64,000 nucleotides of DNA from Peromyscus leucopus (Eukaryota > Chordata > Mammalia > Rodentia > Cricetidae). The stretch is taken from the NCBI RefSeq assembly GCF_004664715.2, contig NC_051068.1:18100668-18164667 (forward strand). The letters are read 5' to 3'. How positions within the stretch are numbered: position 1 is the first letter of the stretch; the number at the start of each line of letters is the position of its first letter. Under the pieces are notes generated by a model, which did no database searches, was not told the origin of the DNA, and saw nothing but the letters and a program-made list of their open reading frames with translations. A program made the position numbers and the translations under genes. Below, in pieces: positions 1 through 11,455 of this stretch.

Positions 1-84
1 AAAATAGAATCATTTAGTTCTTGCTTGAAAATTTTCAGCTAAGGAAAAACAATGACTAAAACAATGTATCTCTTATGTTTTTAG

Positions 85-278
85 GGACGTTTGGCCTTTG
101 GGAATCATTACCAACCTCAGACTCTGTGTATCAATTTTGATGATGCTTTCTTAACTTATACTACAAAACCACCTTCAAGTCATCTTGACCAATTCATGCA
201 CATTGTGAAAGGAAAGCTTGAAAATGTTCGAGTCATGCTTGTTCCTAGTCCAAGATATGTTGGTCTACAAAATGATGA
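85..278 (+). CDS. Bltp1: Bltp1 window exon 1
   Basis: This exon starts after TTTTTAG and ends at GT-AAG, reading GRLAFGNHYQ through GLQND, 64 codons plus two bases (GA) that complete a Glu codon in the next exon. The alternation of polar and hydrophobic residues (for example TLCINFDDAFLTYTT) fits the beta strands of a lipid-groove module. The first base is codon position 1, so the upstream exon outside the window should end in phase 0. No Met in this exon is a plausible start, because homology continues to its first codon. Confidence 0.95.
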
Positions 279-870
279 GTAAGAAAACATAAAAATAGTA
301 ACTTCTCTGTAGCTAATATAAGTACCAACTGGAGCCTGTAGCATCTTTCTCATTTCTGTGGTAGAAGCTGTACAGCAATCACATATATTTTTCAGTCTGT
401 TAAAGCCTTTGTGCTAAAAATGATGGGTGTACTTTTCAATGTGTTTCTGTGTGATTATAATGATAATTTTTTATACCCTCTTCTCACTTATTTTGGCCTA
501 AATTAAGCTCTAATGTTATGTTAGGACTTGCCCATTAATGGTGTATTTTTTTTTATCTGGAAGGCCAGGATAAGTAATAAATTGAAGTTGAAAGCCAATT
601 AAACTTTCTCTTGGAAAAATTGCTTAAGTTAGAATAGTCCAATTTTGAGATAACTGCTTGATTTTTTTCTTTGAGCCCCAAAGAATTTTCCTATCTAGCA
701 TTCCAACTTTTCCCCCTGTGCTGAAATAGCTGTTTTATTTAGAAGATATGTTACATTAGACTCACCAGTATGATGAGGCGCTTGTGCAGGAATGGACTAG
801 ACCTGGAGGAGACAGCCCTTTATTAACTCCTGCCAGACACCAGGTCATGTATTTTTGGAATGAGTCCCCA
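279..870. other. Intron 1, 5' part: no feature seen
   Basis: AT-rich intronic sequence with no open frame, SINE or L1 signature that I recognise. Confidence 0.6.
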
Positions 871-871
871 A

Positions 872-1275
872 TCTTTTTTCTTTTCTTTTCTTTCTTTTTT
901 TTTTTTTTTTGGTGAGGAAAACAGTTTATTTGGCTGCTATATATTCTGGGCCTCAGTCATTTTGGAAAACCAAGGCAGGAACTCAAGGAAGTAATTAAAG
1001 CAGAAGCCATGGAGGATTCCTGCATACTGCTTGTTCTGCATAGTTTGCTCAGCCTGCTTTCTTTCATTTTTCACTTATTTCATATACCAACCAGTTTCCC
1101 CTTCCTCCTCTCTCCTGTCCCCTCTCCTACCTCCCATCTACTCCTCCCTCCATCCACTCCTTCTCCCTTCAGAAAGGGGCAGGCCTCCCATGGGAGTCAA
1201 CAAAGCATGTCATATAACATTGAGGCAGGACCATACTCCTCCCCCTGCATCAAGGCTGGGAGAGTTTCAGGCCAT
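872..1275 (-). repeat. Pyrimidine tract, unnamed rodent repeat and L1 3'-UTR fragment
   Basis: A T/C-only stretch (872-910) leads into about 150 nt matching the 3' half of the unnamed repeat seen at 12690 and 59487 ('gcaggaactcaa', 'gccatggagga'). From about 1075 there is C/T-rich sequence ('cttcagaaaggggcaggcc') of the antisense L1 3'-UTR type. Two spurious open frames lie on it. Boundaries are approximate. Confidence 0.65.
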
Positions 1276-2043
1276 AAGCTACATGAAATTATGTTTTTTT
1301 AAAAAAAGTAGGTTGGCTTAATTTTTGTGGTTTAAAACATATTTAGAAGAAAATTATTGCATTTTGGTATGCTGTTATCTAATGAGAAATATATTTTTAT
1401 GTAGAAGACAGTGCTATATGGCAGAGAAGTTGTTAATTCTAAAGAGTAAGAGGATACATTATTGCCAGCTTTTAAGTTCAAGATGTTTGCTTTACATTTA
1501 TTTTAAGTTAATTAATCAGCAAAATATTCTCAGAGGAAAAATAAATTGTTATAGATAAAAATGACAATTCTTTTCTTATTTCTGAATGATTATACCTTAT
1601 TATGCTGGTAGATTAAATATTACTTAGGATTATAATAGAAATCATTTAAATTTGGTCATAAAAGCAAAATTTGACTATTATATTTCAGTAATTATTGTTG
1701 TAGTTAACCTCTGTTTTAAATAGATTTATCTCAATCAAAACATAAAGTGAGGCCTATAAGCCAGTTCTTTTCTTATTGAACTAATTTACCAGTAAATTTT
1801 CAGGGTCATTTTATCACTTAACCTGATGTAATATAAAACTAGAGTAACTTGTTACATTTATTACTGTGTTTGTCTGTGTGAAAGATGTTCTTTTTTTTTT
1901 TTTTTTTTTTTAAGATATAACCTGTCATGTGCTTTGTAGTTTTTTTCCCCTTTTTCTCTTCACTTTTTACCTACTGTTCACTAGAGTGCTGATCATTTTA
2001 TAGTCTAAGATGTATTTATTGTGCCTCATACATGTTCTCATAG

Positions 2044-2123
2044 ACCACCAAGACTAATGGGAGAAGGTTTTGTGGTGATGCAGTCAAATGATGTTGACAT
2101 CTACTATTACATGGATGAGCCAG
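2044..2123 (+). CDS. Bltp1: Bltp1 window exon 2
   Basis: A short 80-nt exon. The acceptor is CTCATAG and the donor is GTATGC. It reads E-PPRLMGEGFVVMQ through YYYMDEPG, with a split Glu codon at the start and a split Gly codon at the end. The tyrosine-rich stretch DVDIYYYMDEPG is characteristic of this part of BLTP1. An LTR-like repeat with a nested B1 begins about 80 nt downstream of the donor. Confidence 0.95.
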
Positions 2124-2204
2124 GTATGCCCTCTTTGAAAGTATGTCGTATAGGAATGCTTCTGTTTCTTCTATAAAATGCTATTGTCTCCATTGTAGCT
2201 AGAG

Positions 2205-2338
2205 TTTTCCTGCCTTGCCCACAGTCAGGACAAATCTTTGTCACCCGCCAGTCCCACAGCCACTCAGACACAACCAAGTAAACACAGAGTCTTATATTGC
2301 TTTCAAATTGTATGGCCGTGGCAGGCTTCTTGCTAACT

Positions 2339-2379
<41 letters not shown>

Positions 2380-2925
2380 TTTTTTGGTTTTTTTGAGACA
2401 GGGTTTCTCTTTGTAGCTTTGAGCCTTTCCTGGAACTCGCTTTGTAGACCAGGTTGACCTGGAACTCACAGAGATCCGCCTGGCTCTGCCTCCCGAGTGC
2501 TGGGATTAAAGGCGTGCGCCACCACCACCCAGCTGCTAACTGTTCTTATATCTTAAATTAATCCATTCCCACAAATCTATACCTTGCCATGTGGCTCGTG
2601 GCTTACCGGCATCTTTTCATGCTGCTTGTCAGGGTGGTGGCTGGCAGGCTCCTGCCTTCCTGTTCTTTCTTTTCTCCTCTCTGTTAGTCCCGCCTATACT
2701 TCCTGCCTAGCCATGGCCAATCAGGTTTTATTTATTGACCAATCAGAGCAACTTGACATACAGACCATCCCACAGCACAGCCAAGTGCAGACCATCTCAG
2801 ACACCTGCACTCAGGCCTGTGGTCCTAATCATCCTCTATGCGGACCTGCTGGTAAAGCCACGAACAACCTGAGAACGGGCTCCCACAGGACATACAGACA
2901 CATCCCACAGCACTCCATATTTCAA
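2205..2925. mobile_element. LTR-like repeat of cricetid type, interrupted by a B1
   Basis: About 530 nt of non-B1 sequence with CCAATCAG boxes (near 2718 and 2739), the repeated end motif 'catcccacagcac' (twice) and GC content above the surroundings. I associate this pattern with abundant cricetid LTRs of endogenous retrovirus-like elements, but I cannot name the family. No retroviral gene is present. A B1 inserted at 2345-2533 splits it. Confidence 0.6.
2345..2533 (-). mobile_element. B1 SINE nested in the LTR-like repeat, with target-site duplication
   Basis: An antisense B1 with a T36 tail (2343-2378) and the B1 signature 'gtgctgggattaaaggcg'. It is flanked by a 14-nt direct repeat TGCTAACTGTTCTT at 2331-2344 and 2534-2547, the target-site duplication. 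This proves it landed inside the older repeat. Confidence 0.93.
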
Positions 2926-3059
2926 ATCTTCTGAAAGTTAACATCAGTAAGTGTTAAATGTTACTGTGAGAGTGTGTAATTTCTAAAACAAATAAAAGAT
3001 GTCATGTCTTAAGAGTTGAGTATTACATTACTATTTTGTAGACTAATCTTTTCTGCAAA

Positions 3060-3595
3060 TTGCATTTCATAGGTGTGCCTCAAAAATTGAGGATGCAAAT
3101 AATCCATTGATTTGCCTGCAAACCTCATGATGTCATTTTTTTTCTCTGCTGAATAGTACTCCATTGTGTATATGTACCACATTTTGTTTATCCATTCTTC
3201 AGTTGAAGGGCATCTAGGTTGTTTCCAGGTTCTGGCTATTACAAGCAATGATGCTATGAACATAGCTGAGCAAGTGCTCTTGTGGTATGATTGAGCATTC
3301 ATTGGGCTTATGCCCAAGAGTGGTGTAGCTGGGTCTTGGGGGAGATTGATTCCCATTTTTCTAAGAAAGCGCCATATTGATTTCCAAAGTGGCTGTACAA
3401 GTTTGCATTCCCACCAACAGTGGAGGAGAGTTCCTCTTGCTCCATATCCTCTTCAGCATAAGGTGTCTTCAGTGTTTTTGATCTTAGCCATTCTGACAGG
3501 TGTAAGGTGGTATCTCAGAGTTGTTTTGATTTGCATTTCTCTTATGACTAAGGATGTTGAGCAATTCCTTAAATGTCTTTCAGCCATTTGAGCTT
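3060..3595 (-). mobile_element. L1 ORF2 C-terminal fragment, truncated
   Basis: The minus-strand frame 3009-3356 encodes recognisable L1 ORF2p C-terminal sequence (WKQPRCPSTEEWI, MWYIYTMEYYSAEKKN). The homology continues without a frame to about 3595. Both ends are truncated. It is a dead retrotransposon copy and not a gene. Confidence 0.92.
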
Positions 3596-5081
3596 CCTAA
3601 GAAAAACCTTTAGGGTGCATGGTAACAGGGTGGTTTGTTTTAACTTAGAGGGGAAAAAAAAAAATCACAATTTGTTGCACTTGAACTTCAAACTTAAAAA
3701 TTGAGACTTAGCTATTTTCAGTGTTTGATAGATAGCTTTCATTTGAGAAAAGTCCCTAATATTGGATTGTTTCAGCTCTTTTATCATGCTTTGGTTCTTT
3801 TTGCCTCCTGATGATTTGTGTGGTCACAGTATTTTCAGTGTAGGACCAGGATTTTACTTGTCTTTTTGTCATGACATTGCAGAAGCAGTAGTATTCAGGA
3901 GTCACTGCCACACATTTGTAGTTCAACAGAAAATGTCATATCTCAAAAGAATTCTTTGATGAAACCATAAGAATTTCAATTTTATCGCCTTTTGAGGCAT
4001 AAGTAGAGTCTTTGCATTTGGTATGATGAACTGGGAAGGAAGTATACATGGAACACTTGTTCTGCGAGCCAGAGTGCTCCAGTGAGTTCAGAAAAAGCAC
4101 TCACTTGATTGAGTCACAAGCCTTTTTACTTTTTTTCATGGAGCACTAATTTTACTTGAATAATTCAAGACAAACCATATATTTTTGCATGTGAAAATTA
4201 GAATTTTGGAAATTTGGTGCTGTTTGACAGCATCTCAGTATTAACAGCTTTTCTAATGAAACTGTTAGTGATATTAATGTGGTTTTAGGAAAAGTTTAAT
4301 AATAATTTGCCAGTATTTATAAAAATGAACATAACTCAATTAACCAGTGTTTTCCAAATGACCAGTACATAATACAGAGTCATGCATGGATAAAAGATTC
4401 AGAATACAAGAGAGAGCAGTAGATTTTAACATGAGAGAGTTTGAAAAATTGAGTAATGGGTTTCATTGTAATCTTTCTGAAGTGCCACTTGTTGAATTTT
4501 GCTCTAGTATCACAGAATATCATCCAACTTTATATATGAAAGGCTATTGAATGTCTCTCCCTTTTCTATCTATACCTAAGGCCAGACTGCCTCAGATCCT
4601 TTAACAACAGATAAGTACAGAGTAACTATGAGAATCTACCTATTTTCTGTTTGGCTGGACACTGATACCTGTTGATTTAAAAAGCAATACAAATACTTCT
4701 CACTAAAATGTTTTGGAAAATAGAGTTTTTTTTTTTTTTTTTAATTTTTTCTTGGGATGAAAACATAATTTTTATTAGTTACTTTTTATTGTATCTTATA
4801 CTTTAAAAAAGTTATTCCTGATGTAATTAAATAGTGTTTATTATTTAAATAAAACCTTTTTAAAATCATGGAATTTTAATTTGAACATAGTAAATTTGAT
4901 ATTTGAAAAAAATTTGTTTTGTTTGTTTAACATACAAACAAAACAAAAACACCAATCTCTCTGGGACTCTTAAATTTTTAAATGTAAGGTTACTTGAAAC
5001 TGAAACATTTGAACTGCTAATATAAGGAAGCTTCTTAATGGAGGTTTTAACTAATTGCCTTTTTATACTTTTGGAATGTAG
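3596..5081. other. Intron 2, 3' part: no feature seen
   Basis: AT-rich sequence with a T tract at about 4726-4742. No SINE, L1 or convincing reading frame was recognised, so it may be largely unique intronic sequence. Confidence 0.5.
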
Positions 5082-5232
5082 GACTTGTTCCAGAAGAAAC
5101 AGAAGAGAGTATAGAAGGAGAAGTAAGCAGTGAAGATTGCAAATTACAAGATTTACCTCCCTGCTGGGGACTAGATATCGTTTGTGGTAAAGGAACAGAT
5201 TTTAATTATGGACCCTGGGCTGACAGGCAGAG
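5082..5232 (+). CDS. Bltp1: Bltp1 window exon 3
   Basis: The exon reads G-LVPEETEESIEG through YGPWADRQ-R. It opens with an acidic linker (EETEESIEGEVSSED) and then a tryptophan-containing ordered segment (CWGLDIVCGKGTDFNYGPW). Phases are 2 bases in and 2 bases out. The acceptor AATGTAG has a weak pyrimidine tract, and the donor is GTACTT. Confidence 0.95.
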
Positions 5233-5319
5233 GTACTTGAGTGAATTATATTTCTAATAGTCTTTCAAGTATATTGAGATTTTATTTCTTATTGAATACT
5301 AGCTTAATATTTAAAAATA

Positions 5320-5545
5320 TTTTTTATTATTTTCAATTATGTATATTCATGTGTATTTGTATTCATATGTATCCATATGTATTCAGGTATGTGTACCTGA
5401 GCTCAGGTACCCATGGAGGCCATAGGATCTCCTGGAGCTGGAGTTATAATCAGTTGTGAGATGCCTGGTATGGATGCTACCAAACTCAGGTCCTCTGGAA
5501 GAGCAGCAAGTGCTCTTAATAGCTTAGCCATCATTCTAGCCCCCA
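5320..5545 (-). mobile_element. B3/B2-type SINE, antisense
   Basis: Ends with 'caggtcctctggaagagcagcaagtgctcttaat...agccatcattctagcccc', the reverse complement of the tRNA-derived head of rodent B2/B3 SINEs. It lies 90 nt after exon 3. Confidence 0.85.
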
Positions 5546-6409
5546 TTGCTTAATTTAGTAAACTATTATGTTGTGGCAAAGTAAGTTTTCACTAAACACT
5601 TTGATCCAGATAGTAACTTGTTTGTGGAGAAACCACAGGCAAACTCCAGTGAGCAGCCTACTTATTGGTTCCATTTTATTTTTGTATTTTATTGATGATT
5701 TATTTACTGACCTTCTGTGAGTTAGGGATTTTGGGGATATACAGATTCAGAAATGAAAAGCTACAATAGCTGTAGTGAAGCCATAATAAATGGGGAAGGG
5801 TCTTGATGACAGGCTCAGAAAGACAGTAGTGGTTTCTGACTAAATAGCTAAGTATTGCTGAGATACAGCTTCAGCAGCAGAAGCTTGTTTAATCAAGTTC
5901 TGGATTTCAAGAGTTTCACTTGGAAGTGTTAGCAATGTTGGTTCCTTGTGACCATCATGAGAGGAGGATGTGTCCCAGGCCCCTTCTTGAAGCTAAAGCA
6001 ACATGTGTTGTCTCTTCTTTTGACATGCCCTGTCCTAGAGTATGTTGATCCCTTACTTAAGGAGAACACCATCCATACAGGGCTAGGGTATACTCTGATG
6101 ACCCTGTGCAAACTTTATCATCTCTAAAATCTGTGTCACCAAATACAGTCATGTACTAAAAGATTTAAACTTAAGATTTAAACATGAATTTTTAGGATAC
6201 AGTTTGGCTTGTAACAAGCCACTTGCATTAAAGGTTAGCACAGTGAAAAAAGAAGGCCTTATTAGGCAGTGTGAGTATAGTTTATGAAAGATAAGTAGAG
6301 GTTTGCTAGGGGAAGGAAGGGGTGGGACTAATCAAGGAAAAATGAGTAAGGACAGTAGAAAATTGCCCTGAAGGTCTTGTAGGTAGTTCAGAGTTCTGTA
6401 ATAAAGAAA

Positions 6410-6790
6410 CATGGCCAGCCAGATACAGTGAATCATGCCTGTCATTTCAGCATTCCAGAGGGGGCCTATGTAGGAGAATTGTGAGTTAGGGGCCAGCCTG
6501 AGCTATGAAGTGAGACCCCCAACTCAGAAAGCCAGGGACTGAGGCTTTAAGTAAATGGCAGAGTGCTTGCCTATTTAATGTGCAAGGCCTAAAGAAAAGA
6601 AATAAATTAATAATAAGTGCACGTATAGGAGTATCTGAATGGCTTTGTTTGCATGTGTGTTTGTTTTGAGGTGGGGCTCTTGTTCAACCTGGCCTTAAAC
6701 TCTGGGTTCAAGTGATCCTTTTGCTTTAGTCTCCTGAGTATCTGGAACTACATGTAGTCTTGACTATCATACCTGTCTACCTGGAAGGTT
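6410..6790. mobile_element. Two old B1-related SINE remnants in opposite orientations
   Basis: 6410-6535 is a diverged plus-strand B1-like copy ('catgcctgtcatttcagcat', 'ggccagcctgagctatg'). 6655-6790 is a diverged minus-strand copy ('gttttgaggtggggctc', 'cctgagtatctggaac'). Both are much more degraded than the young B1 copies at 19952 and 56609. Confidence 0.65.
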
Positions 6791-6839
6791 TTTTTAAAAC
6801 TAGGCTTCTATTAATTTTAAAGTAACTTTTATTTGTAAA

Positions 6840-7560
6840 TAAACATGGTTGCAGGTTTTGGCCTAGAACCTGGGTATCTGTGTGCCCTTTGATGTCAACA
6901 TGGCGAGGAATATCAACACAGACACAGCTGTGGTAGGACCACAGACCCAGACATGGTCCTCAGAAACTACCTGGACCAGGAAGTCACCATGGCCCCAGGT
7001 GGCAGCACAGGCCACTTAGATTGGCATGGCCCCTGTTGCAGCATGCCTCTCAGATACCAAATGGCTCTCTAGGTGGCAGCCTAGACTACAGGCCTCTTCA
7101 CAGCCTTCAGTGGTAACTGGAGCCACAGATACTAACAGGCCCCCTTCAAGCTGCTTCAGGGCCTCAGACTAAGACCTGGCCTTTAGCAATAGCCCAGGCC
7201 CAGATATCTATCACCTTGGCCTTGGGTGGCTAACAGACCATTCATGTCAACCTGTTCCTCACCACCCTCACCTCTTTAGATTTACCTCTAACCATAGCCC
7301 ATTAGACTGTTGTGTCTCTCCCTCTCTCTTCCATTTCCCCACCCTGTACCCACTATCCACTTTCTGCCAGTGCTCTTGGTTGGATCACAGGTGGCGCTTG
7401 GTTGAGTCTTGCCCACCCCAGCCACAAGGCATGGTATGGAGCTGTTGTTTTTCTTCTCTCATGCGCTCAGACATAGAACCTTCGGGCAGTGCTTGGTATA
7501 ATGGTACCTGACCAAGTAGTCTGGTGGGAGCCGTCTGTGTCCTCTGCCAGTTCAGGCCTG
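6840..7560. repeat. GC-rich repeat-like block, possibly L1-derived
   Basis: Strikingly richer in G+C than the rest of the intron, with internal similarity ('ggcagcacaggccac', 'ggcagcctagactac', 'cccaggtggcagc'). I have an impression of rodent L1-associated sequence but cannot assign the part or the strand. No long reading frame is present. Confidence 0.4.
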
Positions 7561-8024
7561 GAAAGGGCAGAACAGCTCCTGATTAATTGTTCAGTATGTT
7601 CTTTTAATGTTAGTAGTTCAGGTACATTAAAATAACATGCCTCAGTAAGTCATTGTTTAACAGTTGTTCAAAAACTGAAATAAGGTTTTTAAAAACCTTT
7701 GAAATATGTTATGACAGTTACTAAGTTCTATGTTTATTTATTAAGCTTGAACATCAGTGGAGCTTAAAATTTCAGGTTAGAAAGCAAAGATTCTGTATGT
7801 TATTAGATTTTAATTTTCCTTTTATAGAATTTTTTTTCTTTTTTTTTTTTAATTTAATGATGCTTGTAGTCACTGGCATCAGTTGAAAATGAGAGGTTTC
7901 TACTAAGTAATGCAATAACTCCATTTGAACTGTATTCAGGAATCATAGTAGAAAATAGCCTTTGTTTTAGGGAAGGGGGTATACTGGTGAACAGTTAGAT
8001 TAAGAAAAAAAAAAAACAAACATG

Positions 8025-8332
8025 AAATGGGTTTCTCTGTGAAAGAGTCCTGGTGCTCTTGAACTCACTCTGTAGACAAGACTGGCCTCGAACTCATAGA
8101 CATCCACCTACCTCTATCTTCTGAGTGCTGAGATTAAAGGCATGCGCCACCACTGCCCAGGTTCAAGTTAAATTTTTACAATAAGTTTTTGATTTTTGAG
8201 ACAGGGTCTCTTTACACAGCCCTGACTGTCCTCCTGGACCTTACTATGTAGACTAGGTTAGCCTCAGACTTAAAAAGATCTACCTGTTCTTCCTAAGTGC
8301 TGGGATTAAAGGCATGCACCACCACACCTGAC
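8025..8332 (-). mobile_element. Two successive antisense B1 SINEs
   Basis: 8025-8162 and 8190-8332 each end in 'gattaaaggcatgc(g/a)ccaccac', the reverse-complement B1 start. They differ at many positions, so they are separate insertions and not a duplication. Confidence 0.85.
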
Positions 8333-9127
8333 ACAAAAATCCATCTTAGAGACTGACCAATCTTAGTAGTATTATTTAGAGAATTGATACTGCATTTCTG
8401 TGCATTAGAACTTCACTTTCACAACCCTCTCTAGCAGCTTTTCCTCTACTGAGAGAATACTCCAGTGTATTTTTTATTTAGATTTAGAACTTATTGAATA
8501 ACAAGGTTTATTCAATCTCATTAAATCAAAAGTTTTATTTTTCTGTGTGCTTTGTTCATGTGGGTAGCGTTAGCTTCCTTAATCTCTTGGAAAGATGGCT
8601 ATGTGATGTTGGGAAGGTATTGAAACCACAGCAGTAAGAGCCAGAGTTCAGGTCAGCCCTTCCTATCCAGTGTTCTTTCCATTACAGCCCATTCATTGCC
8701 TGTCCCACCTGGTGTGCTGTATTTTTTGTCTTGTTTTAGTATGTTGTGAGTTTCAGATGATTTGCAGACTTTCTTTTGTGCATTTTCATTTAATGATGGC
8801 AAGTTGAACTCTGTGAACCTCAGTTTTCAGATTTTGTTCTGTTCATCTACTTTTTTTCCAAGTCTGTCTTAGTCTTTTCTGTCACTGTTGACTCTGTCTT
8901 CAACCCTATTATTTAAAAGACATGCACTGCTACCTTCTCTTAACATTATACTAAACTAATGTTTGCTCCCATAGAAGACTCCGAGTTGAATATTTCTTAA
9001 GTTCTTTCATCCTTGTCAAATGATATTATAGGGAGACATACACTAGGCTCAGCAACTAAATACTTGTTTACTTTTTAGAATATATTGCTCTTTGTCCTTT
9101 CGTTGATATTATGCTGGTTAAAAGTGA

Positions 9128-9365
9128 ATGTGGGGAGTTGGACAGATGGTTTGGTGGTTAAGAGCACTGGTTAGTCTTGGTGGTTAAGAGCGCTGGTTAG
9201 TCTTGCAGAGGACATGGGAATACCAGCACCCAACTGGTGGCTTACAACTGTTTATAACTCTTACCTCGGGATCTTACACCCTCTTTTATCACTCACACAC
9301 ATTGTATCCATGAAGTGCACAGATACAAGTGTAGGCAAAACACCCATACACATAAAATAAAATAA
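9128..9365 (+). mobile_element. B2/B3-type SINE with an internal 26-nt tandem duplication
   Basis: A plus-strand tRNA-derived SINE ('gttaagagcactgg', 'ccagcacccaactggtggc') with an AATAAA-rich tail. The segment 9153-9178 is repeated at 9179-9204 with one mismatch, lengthening the A-box to B-box region. Confidence 0.88.
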
Positions 9366-9809
9366 AGGTTAATTTTTGAGTGATTGTGAAAATAATACAA
9401 AAATTCTTCCATGTGTCACACACTGTTAAGTATTTTTATTTAACCCTCAGTGTCAGTCCCTGAGATTAATTATTCTTACAGATAAGGAAGCTGATCTTTC
9501 TTCAGAAAAATTTAATTCACTTGCTGAGGGAGAAATGATCTCTTTCATTTCTTCGTCATTTGCACAGTTGATGTACTTGTAGCATGTTTTTAGAACTCAC
9601 ATAACACTTTGATTGGGGCCTGCCCATGTCTCACTCAGTAATAGTGTATTAGGTGTTCAAAGCTTATTGATATCTAGAAGTATGAGATAATGGAAAAATA
9701 GTTTGTTAAGTGAGATAGCAATGATAGGTTAAAATATGATTTTGGTCCCTTATTAAAGGTGATTGATTGTGTTTGACTAACACGCCAACTCCTTTTCTTT
9801 ATTATGTAG

Positions 9810-9966
9810 AGATTGTTTATGGAAGTTTTTCTTTCCACCTGATTATCAAGTTCTGAAAGTTTCTGAGGTTGCACAGCCTGGAAGACCAAGACAGATCCTT
9901 GCATTTGAACTACGAATGAATATTATTGCAGATGCTACCATTGACTTGCTGTTTACTAAAAACAGG
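9810..9966 (+). CDS. Bltp1: Bltp1 window exon 4
   Basis: The exon reads R-DCLWKFFFPPDYQ through DLLFTKNR and ends exactly on a codon (phase 0). Aromatic and hydrophobic residues are frequent (LWKFFFPPDYQVLKV, ILAFELRMNIIADATIDLLF), as expected of groove-lining beta strands. The donor is GTATTT. An open frame on the opposite strand here is only a shadow of the exon. Confidence 0.95.
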
Positions 9967-10374
9967 GTATTTATTATAAGATAGTAGAAAATATTATTTA
10001 AAATTTGAAAATTAATTTTCAGAGTATTTTTGTGGGTCATAATTATATGCTTAGCTTTATTTCTCTGAGCTCCCTATACCTCCTTAAGTAATCTTGTACA
10101 TTTTACATTTATAATGGTTTATTAAATGCAAATAATGGAAAGAAATTAATAATGATTAATAGTAATAACAGTGGACTTTTAAGTTACCTTCTGGTTTCTC
10201 CTTTGTATTTTGTTAAAATATTTTAATATAATTTTGGTATAAATTAGAACCTTGGTTTTTCCAAATTTTTAATACTTCATATTATTAATTATATTTCTTT
10301 GATAATTTAAAAGTAAAATGATATAAATATAAATATAATAAATCTCATGTAAATTAATCTTGTTCTTTTGGTAG

Positions 10375-10453
10375 GAAACAAATGCTGTACATGTAAATGT
10401 AGGGGCTGGCTCATATTTAGAAATTAATATTCCAATGACAGTTGAAGAAAATG
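10375..10453 (+). CDS. Bltp1: Bltp1 window exon 5
   Basis: A 79-nt exon that starts in phase 0 after TTTGGTAG and ends with the first base of a Gly codon before GTAAGT. It reads ETNAVHVNVGAG through PMTVEEN. It lies only 408 nt from exon 4, in one of the few introns here with no recognisable repeat. Confidence 0.95.
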
Positions 10454-10756
10454 GTAAGTTATTATTTTTCCTGAAATGATTAGTGACATGATTAATATGC
10501 TAATGTAGTTTGTTAATCCTTTCAGATTAACATTAGTGATGTTTTATTTTTAATTTTTTGTCTTTTAATTTAAATACAATTGTTTTTCACTGATACATAA
10601 AATTGTACCTATTAATAGTGTGCCGTGCCATGAGATGTTTGAACCCATGTATGTAGACTTACAATGTTCAAGTCAAAGTAAACATATGTTTCTACATTTT
10701 ATAACTTCTGTGTGGTAAAAGAATTTAAAATCCTTTTGTTTAGCTTTGAACTTATT

Positions 10757-10898
10757 TTTTTGAGACAGCATGTCACTGTTTAGCCCATGCTGACCAAGGA
10801 CTTGCTATGTAGCTTAGTTTTGTCCCTCCCTTGAGATACTCTTGCTTCAAACTCCCAAGTGCTGTGATCACAGGTTGGAACCACCATGCTGACAGACT
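10757..10898 (-). mobile_element. Old B1 SINE, antisense
   Basis: 'tttttgagacagcatgtcac' to 'caagtgctgtgatcacagg' is a diverged reverse-complement B1. Confidence 0.75.
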
Positions 10899-11029
10899 TT
10901 CCTTGAGCTTTTTGAAGTATACAGCATGTTCTCATTACCTGTGGGTCAGCATATAATTCTTGTCTATATAACTTAGTAGTAAAATTGTTCACCTACTCCC
11001 AACCCTTCCTTTCTCCTTATTCTACTCAG

Positions 11030-11455
11030 CCTGAGTGAGTAACTACTCGTTCTACTCTCAACTTCTGTAAGCTCGGTATTTATTTTTTATTCTTTTAGGT
11101 TGCATACATTAATGAGATCACTAATAAGATCACATCTTTTTTTTGTGTCTTGCTTATTTCCCTTGACATAATGACTTGCATTTTGAGCCATTTTGTCACA
11201 GATGATAGGATTTCATCTTTTTTTTCTTAACATTTCACATATGTACCACATTTTTGGTCCATTAATCAGTTAATGGATACCATATATAGTTTGTTTTCAT
11301 ATCATGACTTTTGTGAATGGTGCTGCAGTGAACATGGGCACTCAGATGGCTCTTCAGCATAAGTATTTCATTGTCTTTGGAGATATACCCAATAATGGGG
11401 TTGCTGGATCGATCATGTGATGGTTCTATTTGTAATTTTTTTTGACATGTCCATG
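11030..11455 (-). mobile_element. Ancient L1 ORF2 3' fragment, antisense
   Basis: The sequence 'tttgtgaatggtgctgcagtgaacatgggc' and 'tttggagatatacccaataa' (in pieces at about 11310-11395) is the antisense of the L1 ORF2 end, in a form closer to old mammalian L1 than to rodent Lx copies. No reading frame is left. Confidence 0.75.

Noticed and set aside
2107..2469. Minus-strand frame of 120 codons with a poly-Lys run
   Set aside because: It reads through the A36 tail and body of the nested B1 SINE and into flanking sequence.
3009..3356. Minus-strand frame of 115 codons that looks like a real protein
   Set aside because: It is the C-terminal part of L1 ORF2p in a truncated retrotransposon, not a host gene.
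6840..7560. GC-rich block considered as a CpG island or promoter
   Set aside because: It has few CpG dinucleotides, repeat-like internal similarity and no first exon nearby. It looks like a transposon remnant.
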